A stretch of 53,953 nucleotides of DNA from WJLY01 sp964399265 (GTDB taxonomy: Bacteria > Joyebacterota > Joyebacteria > Joyebacterales > Joyebacteraceae). This document shows, in pieces, positions 24,278 to 32,500 of the stretch. The stretch covers positions 1-53,953 of the forward strand of contig CAYNQF010000006.1 in assembly GCA_964399265.1 (NCBI GenBank). The letters run 5' to 3'. The position numbers were made by a program, and so were the translations under genes. The notes under the pieces are model-generated. The model worked only from the letters and a program-made list of their open reading frames with translations, was not told the DNA's origin and searched no databases. Position 1 is the first letter of the stretch. Each line of letters opens with the position of its first letter.

Positions 24278-27016
24278 CTACCAGTCGATCGCGATGCCGA
24301 CCCTGATCAGACGACCCTCGGAGAACACGGACGGGTCGTTGAGAGGCTCGAGCACCTGTACTTCGTCCTGCGTCTCAAGATAGGCGCCGCCGAGCTGGCC
24401 GGTCTCGGTGTAGAGCTCGGCACCGTAGGTCCCGAGGCCCTCGACGTTGCGCTTGTCGAAAACGTTGAGCGCCTCGAAGAAGAGGCGGAACTCCTGTCCG
24501 TACAGCTTGTACTTCTTCGTGCCGCGCAGGTTAAGGATCTGGTGCGAAGGGAGCCTGCCGGAGTTGATCGCCTCAGGCTGGATCTCCTTCTGCCCGACGA
24601 AGGTCGGGGTGTACGGGGTCCCGCTGCCGTAGTTGTAGTCGAACGTCACTTCCCAGTTGCCCGGGTCGCTGACGAACAGGAACCCGGTAACGGTGTGGCG
24701 CTCGTCCCAGTCGAGCGGGATCTCCTTCAGAGGCTGCCTGGGCAGTCCGAGAGCCTCCGCCTGCGCTCCCTGGTTCTCGTCGGACGACACACCGGTCGCC
24801 TGGAGCCAGGTGTAGGTCATGTTGCCCGAGAAGAAGTTCGAGAACCTCTTCGTGAGCTTGAACTCGACGCCGCGTACGGACGCGTAGTCCTTGTTCACGT
24901 ACGTGTAGACCGTGCCCTCGGAGACGCCCCTGTCAAACTCCTCCGTTGCCAGGAGCCCGAAGATGTCCTTGTAGAACCCGGTGATGTCCATGGCCAGGTT
25001 CTGTGAGAACTGGTGCTCGGCGCCGAACTGGTACGAAGTGGTAACCTCGGGCTCGAGACCGGAGTACCCCACGATCCTGCCGGCGGCCGCGTTCTCCAAG
25101 TCCTCTCCGGCCTCGTAGTAGGCGGTCAGGTGAGGCATCTGGTAGAAGCGACCGTAGTGGAAGTGCAGAGCGTCCCTGTCCGAGATCGGGTGCGCGATAC
25201 CCAGACGGGGCGACAGCACCGCCTTGACCCGCTCGCGCCAGATCTGCCTCTCGCCGACTCCAGAGGAGGGACCGGGGTCGGACCAATCGAGCCTGAGTCC
25301 CGCGCGGACGATCATGCCCTCGTAGCGCATCCTGTCCTGCAGGTACATGGCGCCGTGCGACGGGTAACCCTTGTAGATGTTGTGATAATTGCGCTCGTCG
25401 GTGTACAGCGCCCTGCCCCAATCGAAGAACTTGAACCCCGGCTCCAGCGTGTCGCCCTCGCTCGGGATCAGGTTCCCCAGCGACAGCTCGGTCACGTCCA
25501 GCTCGTTGTACACGACCTCCACGCCGGTCTTCATCTGGTGGGTGTCGCTCGGCTGGTTGGTCAGATCCGCCTTGAACGTGGTCGCCTTGGTGATGTCCTT
25601 CGACCACGCGAGGTTGTCACCCCAGACCCTGTAGTAACCGGTCTCCTGGTTGAGGTCGTTGTCGGAATCCGGGTCGGTGGTCCGATCGCCGCCGACGTAT
25701 GCCTGCCACCAGTAGTCGTTCGGGTTGTCGTGGAGCGACCACCTGGTCTCGGACTCGAACTGCGCCACCTTCACTGTGTAGAAGGTGGTCGGGCTGACGT
25801 TGTCCCTCCAGACCAGCTTACGCTGCTCGAAGCGGGTCTTGTTGGTGGGGGTGTGCTCCGGCGCGTTGTAGTACTGATACGTGCTGTCGAGGGCCACGTG
25901 CGACCAGTCCTCGTGCACCGCCGACCAGTACCCGGAACGCGAGTAGGAGTGGCTGTAGTAGTCGCGCTGGGTCGCCGAGATCAGGTACTCTGCGGTCAGC
26001 TTCTTGGTCGGCGAGACGAAGAACGAGAACTTCGCCTGGCCCGATCCGAGCATGTTCTGGCGGTCGCGGAACTTGATGCCGCTGTCCTCGCCGAACAGGT
26101 AGTGCACGGGGCGATTCTCACCGGTCTTAAGATAGGTGTCGGAGAACCTGCCCTCTCCCGAGACGTAGTAGCGCACCTTGTCGGTGAACAAAGGCCCGCC
26201 CATTCCGAACGAGACGTTGTCGAAGTTGTCGTATGTGCGCTCGGGCGCACCGTAATCGTCGGTCATGTACTTCAGCTCGCCGGAGAAGTCGCGGCCGCCT
26301 TCTCTGGTCTGCAGGTTGATGACGCCCGACTGCACGTTACCGTACTCGGCGTCGAAGCCGCCGGACAGAAGCTCGAACTCGGACAGCGACGAGAGGCTGA
26401 CCTCGAGGTTCGACGTTCCGGTGGCCGCGTCGGTCACGGCGATGCCGTCGACGTACATCTTGACCTCGCTCGAACGCCCGCCGCGCACGTGGATCTCTCC
26501 CTCGTGGAGCACGACGCCGGGCTGGGTCGCGATGGCCTCCTGGACGGTGTTGATCGGCCGTACCTTGATCTCTTCCTCGCCAACGGTCCTCCTGGTGCCG
26601 GTGACCTCCTTCTCGATCATCGGCCTGTCGGCCTCAACGAGGACCTCCTCGGCCATCAGCGCCTCTTCCTTCATTGCGAAGTTGACCTCGACCGTGCGGT
26701 CCGCTTCGACCACGACGTCCGAGATCGCCAACGTCGCATAGCTGATGAAGCTGGCCTGGACGACGTAGGTGCCCACGGGAACGAAGTCGATCTCGAAGTA
26801 GCCCTGCGGATTGCTCATCGCGCCGTAGGGCGTCCCGAGGACCGTAACGTTCGTGTATCCCAGCGCCTTCCCGCTTGTGGCGTCGGTAACCTTCCCGGAG
26901 ATGGTTCCGGTCGCCTGGCCCATGGCCGGAGCGGCGGCAAGCATGACCGCCAGCAAGAGCACCGCTCCGAGCGCCACAGCGGCGGACTCCCGGGACTTCA
27001 GTCTCGGTGCGTTCAT
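24278..27016 (-). CDS. TonB-dependent receptor with N-terminal carboxypeptidase-regulatory-like domain
   Basis: This 912-residue outer-membrane receptor has a signal peptide (about 1-34, ending APAMGQ). A CarboxypepD_reg-like domain comes next (GTISGKVTDATSGKALGYTN to about 120), then a plug with VRPINTVQEAIATQPGVVLH and HVRGGRSSEVKMYVDG. A long beta-barrel follows, closing with an Arg-Val-Gly-Ile-Ala-Ile-Asp-Trp strand. The layout resembles SusC/Oar-type receptors of FCB bacteria. The start at 27016 matches the family N-terminus and follows GAGGAG; the frame is open further upstream without a signal. It has its own promoter and is first in an operon with the secreted protein and the PorV pair. 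The ligand is unknown. Confidence 0.92.
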   Translation of the reverse strand: MNAPRLKSRESAAVALGAVLLLAVMLAAAPAMGQATGTISGKVTDATSGKALGYTNVTVLGTPYGAMSNPQGYFEIDFVPVGTYVVQASFISYATLAISDVVVEADRTVEVNFAMKEEALMAEEVLVEADRPMIEKEVTGTRRTVGEEEIKVRPINTVQEAIATQPGVVLHEGEIHVRGGRSSEVKMYVDGIAVTDAATGTSNLEVSLSSLSEFELLSGGFDAEYGNVQSGVINLQTREGGRDFSGELKYMTDDYGAPERTYDNFDNVSFGMGGPLFTDKVRYYVSGEGRFSDTYLKTGENRPVHYLFGEDSGIKFRDRQNMLGSGQAKFSFFVSPTKKLTAEYLISATQRDYYSHSYSRSGYWSAVHEDWSHVALDSTYQYYNAPEHTPTNKTRFEQRKLVWRDNVSPTTFYTVKVAQFESETRWSLHDNPNDYWWQAYVGGDRTTDPDSDNDLNQETGYYRVWGDNLAWSKDITKATTFKADLTNQPSDTHQMKTGVEVVYNELDVTELSLGNLIPSEGDTLEPGFKFFDWGRALYTDERNYHNIYKGYPSHGAMYLQDRMRYEGMIVRAGLRLDWSDPGPSSGVGERQIWRERVKAVLSPRLGIAHPISDRDALHFHYGRFYQMPHLTAYYEAGEDLENAAAGRIVGYSGLEPEVTTSYQFGAEHQFSQNLAMDITGFYKDIFGLLATEEFDRGVSEGTVYTYVNKDYASVRGVEFKLTKRFSNFFSGNMTYTWLQATGVSSDENQGAQAEALGLPRQPLKEIPLDWDERHTVTGFLFVSDPGNWEVTFDYNYGSGTPYTPTFVGQKEIQPEAINSGRLPSHQILNLRGTKKYKLYGQEFRLFFEALNVFDKRNVEGLGTYGAELYTETGQLGGAYLETQDEVQVLEPLNDPSVFSEGRLIRVGIAIDW

Positions 27017-27111
27017 TGTTTTGAGTCTCCTCGGGGGTTGTCCGGCATAGAGATACACATCACATCGCCCGGGGATTCGGACGAAGGCCGATTCGTTCTC
27101 CTCTACTTCGC

Positions 27112-27140
27112 ATCCTACATCCGGGACCATGGCCTGTCAA
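27112..27140 (-). promoter_or_regulatory. Candidate promoter for the TonB-dependent receptor operon
   Basis: On the - strand TTGACA (27140-27135), 17 bases, TAGGAT (27117-27112), about 95 bases before the start codon. The -35 is perfect and the -10 matches 4 of 6. Confidence 0.55.
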
Positions 27141-27156
27141 CTGCTTTTTGCCCACC

Positions 27157-27960
27157 CTAACCTCCTGTGGCGTAGTCAGTTGCGAGCGACAGAGCGCTCT
27201 CTTCTTCGTGCGCCGTCAGGGATCCTGGTTCCAGCCTCACTCCCCACGCTCTCTCGAATCCTTCCGCCACCGCAGACGCAACTTCTCTGAAATCAGGGCG
27301 TCTCTTGAGCAGTTCCTCCAGATTGGCGGTCTTCTCGAACAGAGTTCGCCTGACGGTCTCGCGACGCGGCTCAGGGAGCCTCAAGAGGTCCGCGATGCCC
27401 GCGTGAGTGCCGTCGATCAGGAGCGACCCATGCTGCAGGACGGCCCTGCCGCTACGCCGCTGTGCACTGCCCACGAGCTTCCTCCCCCCGACCACCACCT
27501 CGTACCGGCCGGCGCTCGCAAAGCAGGGCGGCGCCGCCTCCTCGTCTCTCGCCCGGGCCGGAGCGGCGACCTGCTCCAGATCCGCCCTGACGCCGAGCGC
27601 CGACAGGGCCGCCAGAAGGGCCCTTGATATGGCCAGGTAGGTCTCCATGATCGACTCCCCGAGCGGCTCCGTGCCGACCGGGGCCACCACGGAGTACGTG
27701 AGTTCCCCGGCGTGCAGCACGGCGCGACCACCCGTTGGACGCCTGACGATGCCCACGCCCGCTCTCTCACACGCCGCCAGGTCCAGCTCGCGGAGCACCG
27801 TCTGGGAGTGGCCGGTCGAGACGGTCGGCGGGTCCCAGCCGAAGACGCGCACCGTGGGCGGAGTGGTCCCCGCGGCGGCTCCCTTGAGGAGCGCCTCGTC
27901 GACGGCCATGTTCGACGCGCCGTTTCCGAGACCCGTGTCTATGAAGCGCCACACGGACAT
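27157..27960 (-). CDS. lipM: LipM-like octanoyltransferase / lipoate-protein ligase A family
   Basis: A 267-residue cytoplasmic acyltransferase that loads octanoyl or lipoyl groups onto carrier proteins. Motifs are RRPTGGRAVLH (73-83), the acyl-accepting region with PCFASAGRYE (Cys146), the conserved Lys in GGRKLVGSAQRR (Lys161), and LQHGSLLID. The Cys preceding the RKLVGSAQ block favours a LipM-type transferase over an ATP-dependent ligase, but the families overlap. The only lipoyl-domain protein in the window is GcvH, a likely substrate. It is the last gene of the long - strand run that begins with uvrA. The ribosome site (GGAGGG, 14 bases away) is weak. Confidence 0.85.
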   Translation of the reverse strand: MSVWRFIDTGLGNGASNMAVDEALLKGAAAGTTPPTVRVFGWDPPTVSTGHSQTVLRELDLAACERAGVGIVRRPTGGRAVLHAGELTYSVVAPVGTEPLGESIMETYLAISRALLAALSALGVRADLEQVAAPARARDEEAAPPCFASAGRYEVVVGGRKLVGSAQRRSGRAVLQHGSLLIDGTHAGIADLLRLPEPRRETVRRTLFEKTANLEELLKRRPDFREVASAVAEGFERAWGVRLEPGSLTAHEEESALSLATDYATGG

Positions 27961-28040
27961 GAGGTCGCGCGTACCCTCCGGGGGGACGTCACACTGTGTG
28001 GGGGGTCGGCCTCCGAGCGGGGGCCTTTCGAGCTCGCCGG

Positions 28041-28721
28041 CTATGGGATGATGTGCAGCCAGTCGGAGAGCAGGAACTGCATTCTGCCGATCAAGAGCGA
28101 GACGCGGCCCATGACCGTGTAACCGAACGAAGCGCCGAACGCCACCATCAGGAACCAGATACCGAGCTTGGCCACTCCGCCGAGCGCACCCTTGTGCTCC
28201 TTCGAGAAGAAGAAGTACGTGAGCACGGCTATCACGCCGATGATCGCAACCACGTTCAGGGTTATCGAGAGGGCGCCTCCTTGATTCAGGGGCGTCGTCA
28301 TGGTCGCATGGATCTGCGCGACGAGGTCGCCCTGCGCGAACCCCGTTATGTTGACCGCGGAGTACATGCCGACCACGAACCCTAGCGACCACCTCGAGAG
28401 CCAGGACAGCTTCGGGTAGAACCGCAGCAGCATGAAGACCGCAAGCAAACCGGGGAATATCCGCAACCACTGGACGGGCGCCTCGCCCGACATGAAGAGC
28501 GGCTGTATCAGCTTGGGAAGAAGGGTCTCGTGGTAGAGAAGGCACAGATAGTAAGCGGCCCCTATGCCCACGAAGAGACTCTCGGCGAACTTGTAAAGCG
28601 GGTTGTCCTTGTAAAGGAAGCTGTATATGGCCAGCGTAAGTATCGCGGCGACCCAGTAACCCCACACCACCGACGCCGGCGTGCCGGGAGGACCGTTGAA
28701 GATGAGATGCAGCCAACCCAT
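28041..28721 (-). CDS. Module copy 2, polytopic membrane protein (short form)
   Basis: A 226-residue protein, mostly TM helices. It is paralogous to the gene at 31607-32461, sharing AIYSFLYKDNP-YKFAE near the N-terminus and FLMVAFGASFGYTVMGRVSL followed by LIGRM near the C-terminus. Compared with the paralogue it lacks about 60 residues in the middle, corresponding to roughly two helices. GGGGAG lies seven bases before the ATG. The family is not one I can name. It is the fourth and last gene of module copy 2, followed by lipM. The strongly kept C-terminal GASFGYTVM-RVSLLIGR segment, near the last helix, is probably the functional core. Confidence 0.75.
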   Translation of the reverse strand: MGWLHLIFNGPPGTPASVVWGYWVAAILTLAIYSFLYKDNPLYKFAESLFVGIGAAYYLCLLYHETLLPKLIQPLFMSGEAPVQWLRIFPGLLAVFMLLRFYPKLSWLSRWSLGFVVGMYSAVNITGFAQGDLVAQIHATMTTPLNQGGALSITLNVVAIIGVIAVLTYFFFSKEHKGALGGVAKLGIWFLMVAFGASFGYTVMGRVSLLIGRMQFLLSDWLHIIP

Positions 28722-28733
28722 GGATGGTCTCCC

Positions 28734-29573
28734 CTACGCCGCCTGCCTGGTTGCCGGACCCCGCTTCGACATGAGATAGGCGAAGTTGCCGAGCAGGATG
28801 AACAGCACGATGAGCGCGTGGACCACCGACTGCGCGTCCATGCCGCTGACGGCGTAGCCGGGCGCCCCGACGAGGATCTCGTACTCGGCGGCGCCCTTGA
28901 GCCCTCCGAGCAGCCCCTCGAGCTGCCTGCTCTGCACGTACGGGTAGAAGTTCGGTGCGCTGACCGCCGTCACACCGGACCCCAGCCTGACGCCGAAGCG
29001 GCTGTGCACCTGCTGGACCCACTCTCTCGTGCCGGGCGTCCCCGCCGATACCTCCATGACGAAGGCGATGTCGTCGAAGTTCTCGACCTCCTGCATGAGA
29101 GGTATTTCGTCGACCGGCGTTCCGCCGTAATCGGTCGGAAACGTGTTCGGGATGCTCGCCCCCATACCGAGGAGCGTCACCGTGCCACCCGCCATGTAGC
29201 CCAGGCTCACGTAGTCGGTGCCGTACCTCTTTCCGAACTCCTCGGCGATCGGGGTCATCGCGCTCTCGACGAGCGGAGGCGACTCAGGCCACAGGCACGC
29301 CACGATGACGCGCAGGTCGCGGGAGAACGCGTGGCGGGTGAATGCCGCGACCATCGGTTGAAGTTCCGGCATGGTATCCGCGCTGTAGTCGCCCGCCAGC
29401 ATCACGATCGAACCGGGTGGCACGGACTCCACCGAATCGTAGAGAGTCTGCACCGGCGGGGAGACGTCGATCGGGAGCCTCATAGGCTTCACGAGCGGCC
29501 ATATCACAGCCACGAAGATCAGCGAGAAGATGATCCGCCTGTCGATGTTGCCTATGCCGAGATTGCCCGCCAC
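28734..29573 (-). CDS. Module copy 2, two-TM protein with a large central domain
   Basis: A 279-residue protein: TM helix at about 13-29, a domain of ~210 residues, and a C-terminal TM helix (VVHALIVLFILLGNFAYLMS). The paralogue is at 32501-33334. Shared segments are LGMGASIPNTFP-(T/D)D-GTP, SGVTAVSAPNFYPY, GLLGGLKGAAEYE and GMDAQSVVH. The central domain alternates strand-like and helix-like segments (VIVACLWPESP, YVSLGYMAGG) and could be a Rossmann-like alpha/beta fold; no catalytic motif is recognised. The start is GTG after a purine-rich site, just behind the preceding stop (29577). It sits third in the module. Confidence 0.75.
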   Translation of the reverse strand: MAGNLGIGNIDRRIIFSLIFVAVIWPLVKPMRLPIDVSPPVQTLYDSVESVPPGSIVMLAGDYSADTMPELQPMVAAFTRHAFSRDLRVIVACLWPESPPLVESAMTPIAEEFGKRYGTDYVSLGYMAGGTVTLLGMGASIPNTFPTDYGGTPVDEIPLMQEVENFDDIAFVMEVSAGTPGTREWVQQVHSRFGVRLGSGVTAVSAPNFYPYVQSRQLEGLLGGLKGAAEYEILVGAPGYAVSGMDAQSVVHALIVLFILLGNFAYLMSKRGPATRQAA

Positions 29574-29576
29574 CGT

Positions 29577-30221
29577 CTACTTCTCTCCCCCTAGGTACGA
29601 CCTCTCGATACCGAGGATCACGCGGAGGCCCATGGCCATCACCCCCAGGGCCGCCCCCATCAGGATGCCCCTGAAAGCGGCCATGTTCGGATAGGACATG
29701 ATCGCCTCGGTGAGCCAGGGCAGGGTCGCCTTCTCAGGAAGCCCTCTGGTCATCCACTGACCGATGGGCACTCTGCCGAGCATGACTATGATCGCGGCCA
29801 CCAGCAGCAGACCCGCCTCCGCCGACCGGAGCCTGAACGCCCTGTAGGCCGCGGAGGCGATGAAGAACGCAAGGAGCGAGAACATGGTGCCCTGAAGCGG
29901 CACCTGCATGTTAAGGAACATCCAGTTGAAGGGCGAGCCCTGCTCGATGGTGCCCCACGGGCCGCCGAAACCGATCATGACGGCCATGACGCCCAGCGTG
30001 ATGAGGCTGTACTGCCAGCCCTCGCGCTTCCCCCGGATCTTGTGGAAGTGCACGCGACCGAGGTTGCCGACGCCGAGCAGGATGGACGCGGCGATCACGA
30101 TCGTGCCCCACTGCTTCATCTCCTCCGCGAGCCCCGACACGGCGTGGTGGGGCACGAAGAAGTCGACGAGCATGAAGAGCCCGACAAGGAACGTGATGGC
30201 AAGCGGTATTTCGCGTCTCAT
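29577..30221 (-). CDS. Module copy 2, six-TM membrane protein
   Basis: A 214-residue protein with about six TM helices and a start MRREIPLA like its paralogue at 33378-34007 (MRRQVPLA). The best-kept segments are FFVPHHAV after helix 1, RVHFHKIR after helix 2, the GSPFNWMFLNMQVP loop, TMFSLLAFFIASAAYRAFR and LLLVAAIIVMLGRVPIG, and the end GIERSYLGG. Charged residues (His, Arg, Lys) embedded near helices suggest function beyond simple anchoring. I prefer ATG at 30221 (GGAG seven bases upstream) to the GTG just before it. No known family is recognised. Confidence 0.77.
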   Translation of the reverse strand: MRREIPLAITFLVGLFMLVDFFVPHHAVSGLAEEMKQWGTIVIAASILLGVGNLGRVHFHKIRGKREGWQYSLITLGVMAVMIGFGGPWGTIEQGSPFNWMFLNMQVPLQGTMFSLLAFFIASAAYRAFRLRSAEAGLLLVAAIIVMLGRVPIGQWMTRGLPEKATLPWLTEAIMSYPNMAAFRGILMGAALGVMAMGLRVILGIERSYLGGEK

Positions 30222-30234
30222 CACCTGTCTCCGG

Positions 30235-31455
30235 TCACTGCGTCTGGAACCACTGTGCGAACGCGGGCATGTGGAAGAGGTTCAGAATGATCCCCAGCGC
30301 CATGAGCCCGATGCTCAAGGCCTTCATCCAGTCGGATCCCTTGAGACTGCCGAGGAGCTTCGGCTCCCTTGAGAGGTAGGCGCTCGCCGCGTATAGCTCC
30401 TCTCCCATCAGGGTGAAGTCGCACGCGGTCACGAAGAACGGAAGCTGCGACACCATCGCGGTCCCAGCGACCTGTATCGCGCCGGCCTCGAAGCCCGTCT
30501 CGGCAAGGAGGAGCGACTCCGCCCAGAACGCCCCCAGGTACAGGTTCGCCGCGGGCTTCTCGCGGAGCATGATGCCGTTCACGGCGCCCGCGAAGGCGAA
30601 CTGGGCGTCGGACAGGTACCGCACGTTGTCCGGGTTGTAGGCGTCAGGGCGTCCCGCCTCGGCGTAGGCCTCCTTGACGACCTCCTCCGCCGCGGACATG
30701 ACGACGGCCCTGGCGGTAGGAACGATGAGCGGGGTGTCGTACTTCGCGGTGATCTTGGCAACGTGCGACAGGATCGTGAGGCTCGCGATCGTCATAATGT
30801 CGTCGATCTCGCCTATGCCCGGAACGTACAGGACCGGCCGCCCCATCTCCGTGGCCCGTCCCACGGCCTCCTCTATCGCGTTGAGGCCGGGGATGCGGCG
30901 TATGAAGAGGCTGGCCCCACGTTGAGCCCGCCACGTGAAGACGAGCACCATCGTGAAGAAGACGGCCATGACGGCGAAGATCGGTGTGCGAGTCGGCTGC
31001 CAGAAGCTGGCCTTGCCGACCGCCGGTCCGAAGGTTGCGGGAGCGGACATGCTCGCTCCAGCCAGCGCGTTCACGGTGTAGTAGTACTTCTCGCCCGGCT
31101 CGACCGTCGAGTCGACGTATCTCTCAATGCCCGCGGGGACGACGGCCACGGAGTCGCCGACCGCGCCCTGAGAATCCGAGCGTCTGATGAGATAGCCCGT
31201 CACATCGCCGGCCCCGCCGCCGTCATCGGCGGAGAGCGTCCAGGCTACCAGAATCCTGTCGCCGGAGTCGTTGTTGCCGACGTAGTCGCGAGCGGTCAGA
31301 GCAGTCGGCGGCGCGGGAGGAGCGACATCCGCGCGCGCAGAGCCCGGCGCGGACGTCGCGGGAGCGGCGTCGGACTGCGCCAGCGCTCCGGCCGCCGTCA
31401 CGGCGGCGACGGCCAGGATCAGGAGCAGAACTGTAGCGACGTGCAAGGTCCTCAT
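30235..31455 (-). CDS. Module copy 2, FN3 plus DUF6754-like membrane protein
   Basis: This 406-residue protein has a signal peptide (1-27), a FN3-like domain (about 48-140, with ILVAWTLSADDGG and YYYTVNALAG), a TM helix (about 157-175), a ~200-residue domain, and a last TM helix. The large domain opens FIRRIPGLNAIEEAVGRATE and holds PVLYVPGIGEIDDIMTIASL, AVNGIMLREKPAANLY, VTACDFTLMGEELYAASAYL and SREPKLLGSLKG. From memory it resembles the family labelled DUF6754; I could not check. The FN3 part would face outside and the DUF inside the cell. The first gene of module copy 2; the paralogue is at 34036-35280. The ribosome site is weak. Confidence 0.75.
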   Translation of the reverse strand: MRTLHVATVLLLILAVAAVTAAGALAQSDAAPATSAPGSARADVAPPAPPTALTARDYVGNNDSGDRILVAWTLSADDGGGAGDVTGYLIRRSDSQGAVGDSVAVVPAGIERYVDSTVEPGEKYYYTVNALAGASMSAPATFGPAVGKASFWQPTRTPIFAVMAVFFTMVLVFTWRAQRGASLFIRRIPGLNAIEEAVGRATEMGRPVLYVPGIGEIDDIMTIASLTILSHVAKITAKYDTPLIVPTARAVVMSAAEEVVKEAYAEAGRPDAYNPDNVRYLSDAQFAFAGAVNGIMLREKPAANLYLGAFWAESLLLAETGFEAGAIQVAGTAMVSQLPFFVTACDFTLMGEELYAASAYLSREPKLLGSLKGSDWMKALSIGLMALGIILNLFHMPAFAQWFQTQ

Positions 31456-31475
31456 CGTCCGTCCGTAGTCTGCGC

Positions 31476-31500
31476 GCTCCGGCCGATCGACGGCCGGAGC
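31476..31500. repeat. Inverted repeat between the two module copies
   Basis: A 10-bp perfect stem (31476-31485 with 31491-31500), loop ATCGA, in the 151-base gap between the copies. No T-run follows on the - strand. It could act as an attenuator or as an mRNA processing or stability site separating the copies. Confidence 0.45.
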
Positions 31501-31606
31501 AGCAAGTCCTGCGAGTCACACGACGGGGGGTACTCGATCTGCCGGTTTCCGGCCGGCCGGAGGGGCCGGAGGGCCGTACGCCCGGGCGGGATCGTCAGAC
31601 TGCCGA

Positions 31607-32461
31607 TCAGCCGCCGAACAGCTGACCGAACATCGGGATCCATCCGTTGATGATGAAGTCGACCCGGCCGATCAGCAGAGAAACACGAGACATCACCGTG
31701 TACCCGAATGAAGCCCCGAACCCGACCATCAGGAACACGATGCCTATGCGCGAGAGCACTCCCAGAACTCCCCTGTGCCGCATCGAGAAGAAGAAGTAGG
31801 CGAGTGTGCCGAGGAGACCCAGAACGATCATGATGTTGGTCATCGACACGACACCTGAGCGCGACAGGAGAGAGAGAACGATGTAGCCAGCGTATCCGAT
31901 GGCCGCGGCGAGGACGAAGACGCCTATGCGGGCGCCCTTGTTCCTTGCCCCCATGTTGACCTTGACGACGAACAGGTATGACATGACGGCGAAGACGACG
32001 ACACCCAGGCTGATGTTGGTGATCGTCGCGAACGGATCGGCGGCCCCGGCCAACGGCAGCGAGTTCGCCGCCAGCTGGTCGATCACCCTCGCCTGCATGA
32101 CCGGCGAGATGCCGAGGCCCGCGTAGCCGCCGACGTAGATGCCCAGCGGCCAGCGTCCCACCCAGGCGAACTTCGGGAAGAAGCGCGCGTACAGCAGGAG
32201 GCCGAGGATGCCCGGAACCAGCGCCAGCCACCACTCCCCCCCACCGAGGCGGATCGACTCGCCACCCAGGTTGAGCCCGAAGACGGGACTGACCACGTTG
32301 GGGTCGATGTAGTTGTAGTAGTAGATGACCAGGTAGTACCCGGCTGAGACACCGACGACCAGATGCTCGGCGAACTTGTAGAAGGGATTGTCCTTGTACA
32401 GGAAGCTGTACACGGAGAGCGTGAGGATCGCTCCGATAGTCGCCCAGATGAAGTTCCCCAT
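31607..32461 (-). CDS. Module copy 1, polytopic membrane protein (long form)
   Basis: A 284-residue protein with about eight TM helices, paralogous to 28041-28721. It shares SVYSFLYKDNPFYKFAEHLV, LGTLAYFFFS-RH-G-LG and FLMVGFGASFGYTVMSRVSL with it. It carries about 60 extra residues in the middle (around 140-205, with VVVFAVMSYLFVVKVNMG and two helices). The ATG at 32461 follows GGAGG by six bases; a TTG directly before it is less likely. It is the last gene of module copy 1. The family is not recognised; the high helix content and conserved Lys-Asp-Asn-Pro loop suggest a channel, scaffold or membrane sensor. Confidence 0.77.
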   Translation of the reverse strand: MGNFIWATIGAILTLSVYSFLYKDNPFYKFAEHLVVGVSAGYYLVIYYYNYIDPNVVSPVFGLNLGGESIRLGGGEWWLALVPGILGLLLYARFFPKFAWVGRWPLGIYVGGYAGLGISPVMQARVIDQLAANSLPLAGAADPFATITNISLGVVVFAVMSYLFVVKVNMGARNKGARIGVFVLAAAIGYAGYIVLSLLSRSGVVSMTNIMIVLGLLGTLAYFFFSMRHRGVLGVLSRIGIVFLMVGFGASFGYTVMSRVSLLIGRVDFIINGWIPMFGQLFGG

Positions 32462-32500
32462 CAAGTTCCTCCGAATATCACTATCGAGCGGTCGGCCGCG

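Noticed and set aside
21627..27160. Long + strand open frames opposite the receptor and the secreted protein (up to about 790 codons)
   Set aside because: They are antisense shadows produced by high GC at third codon positions. Their translations are low-complexity and rich in Arg, Val and His, with no motifs, and the - strand frames encode clear protein families.
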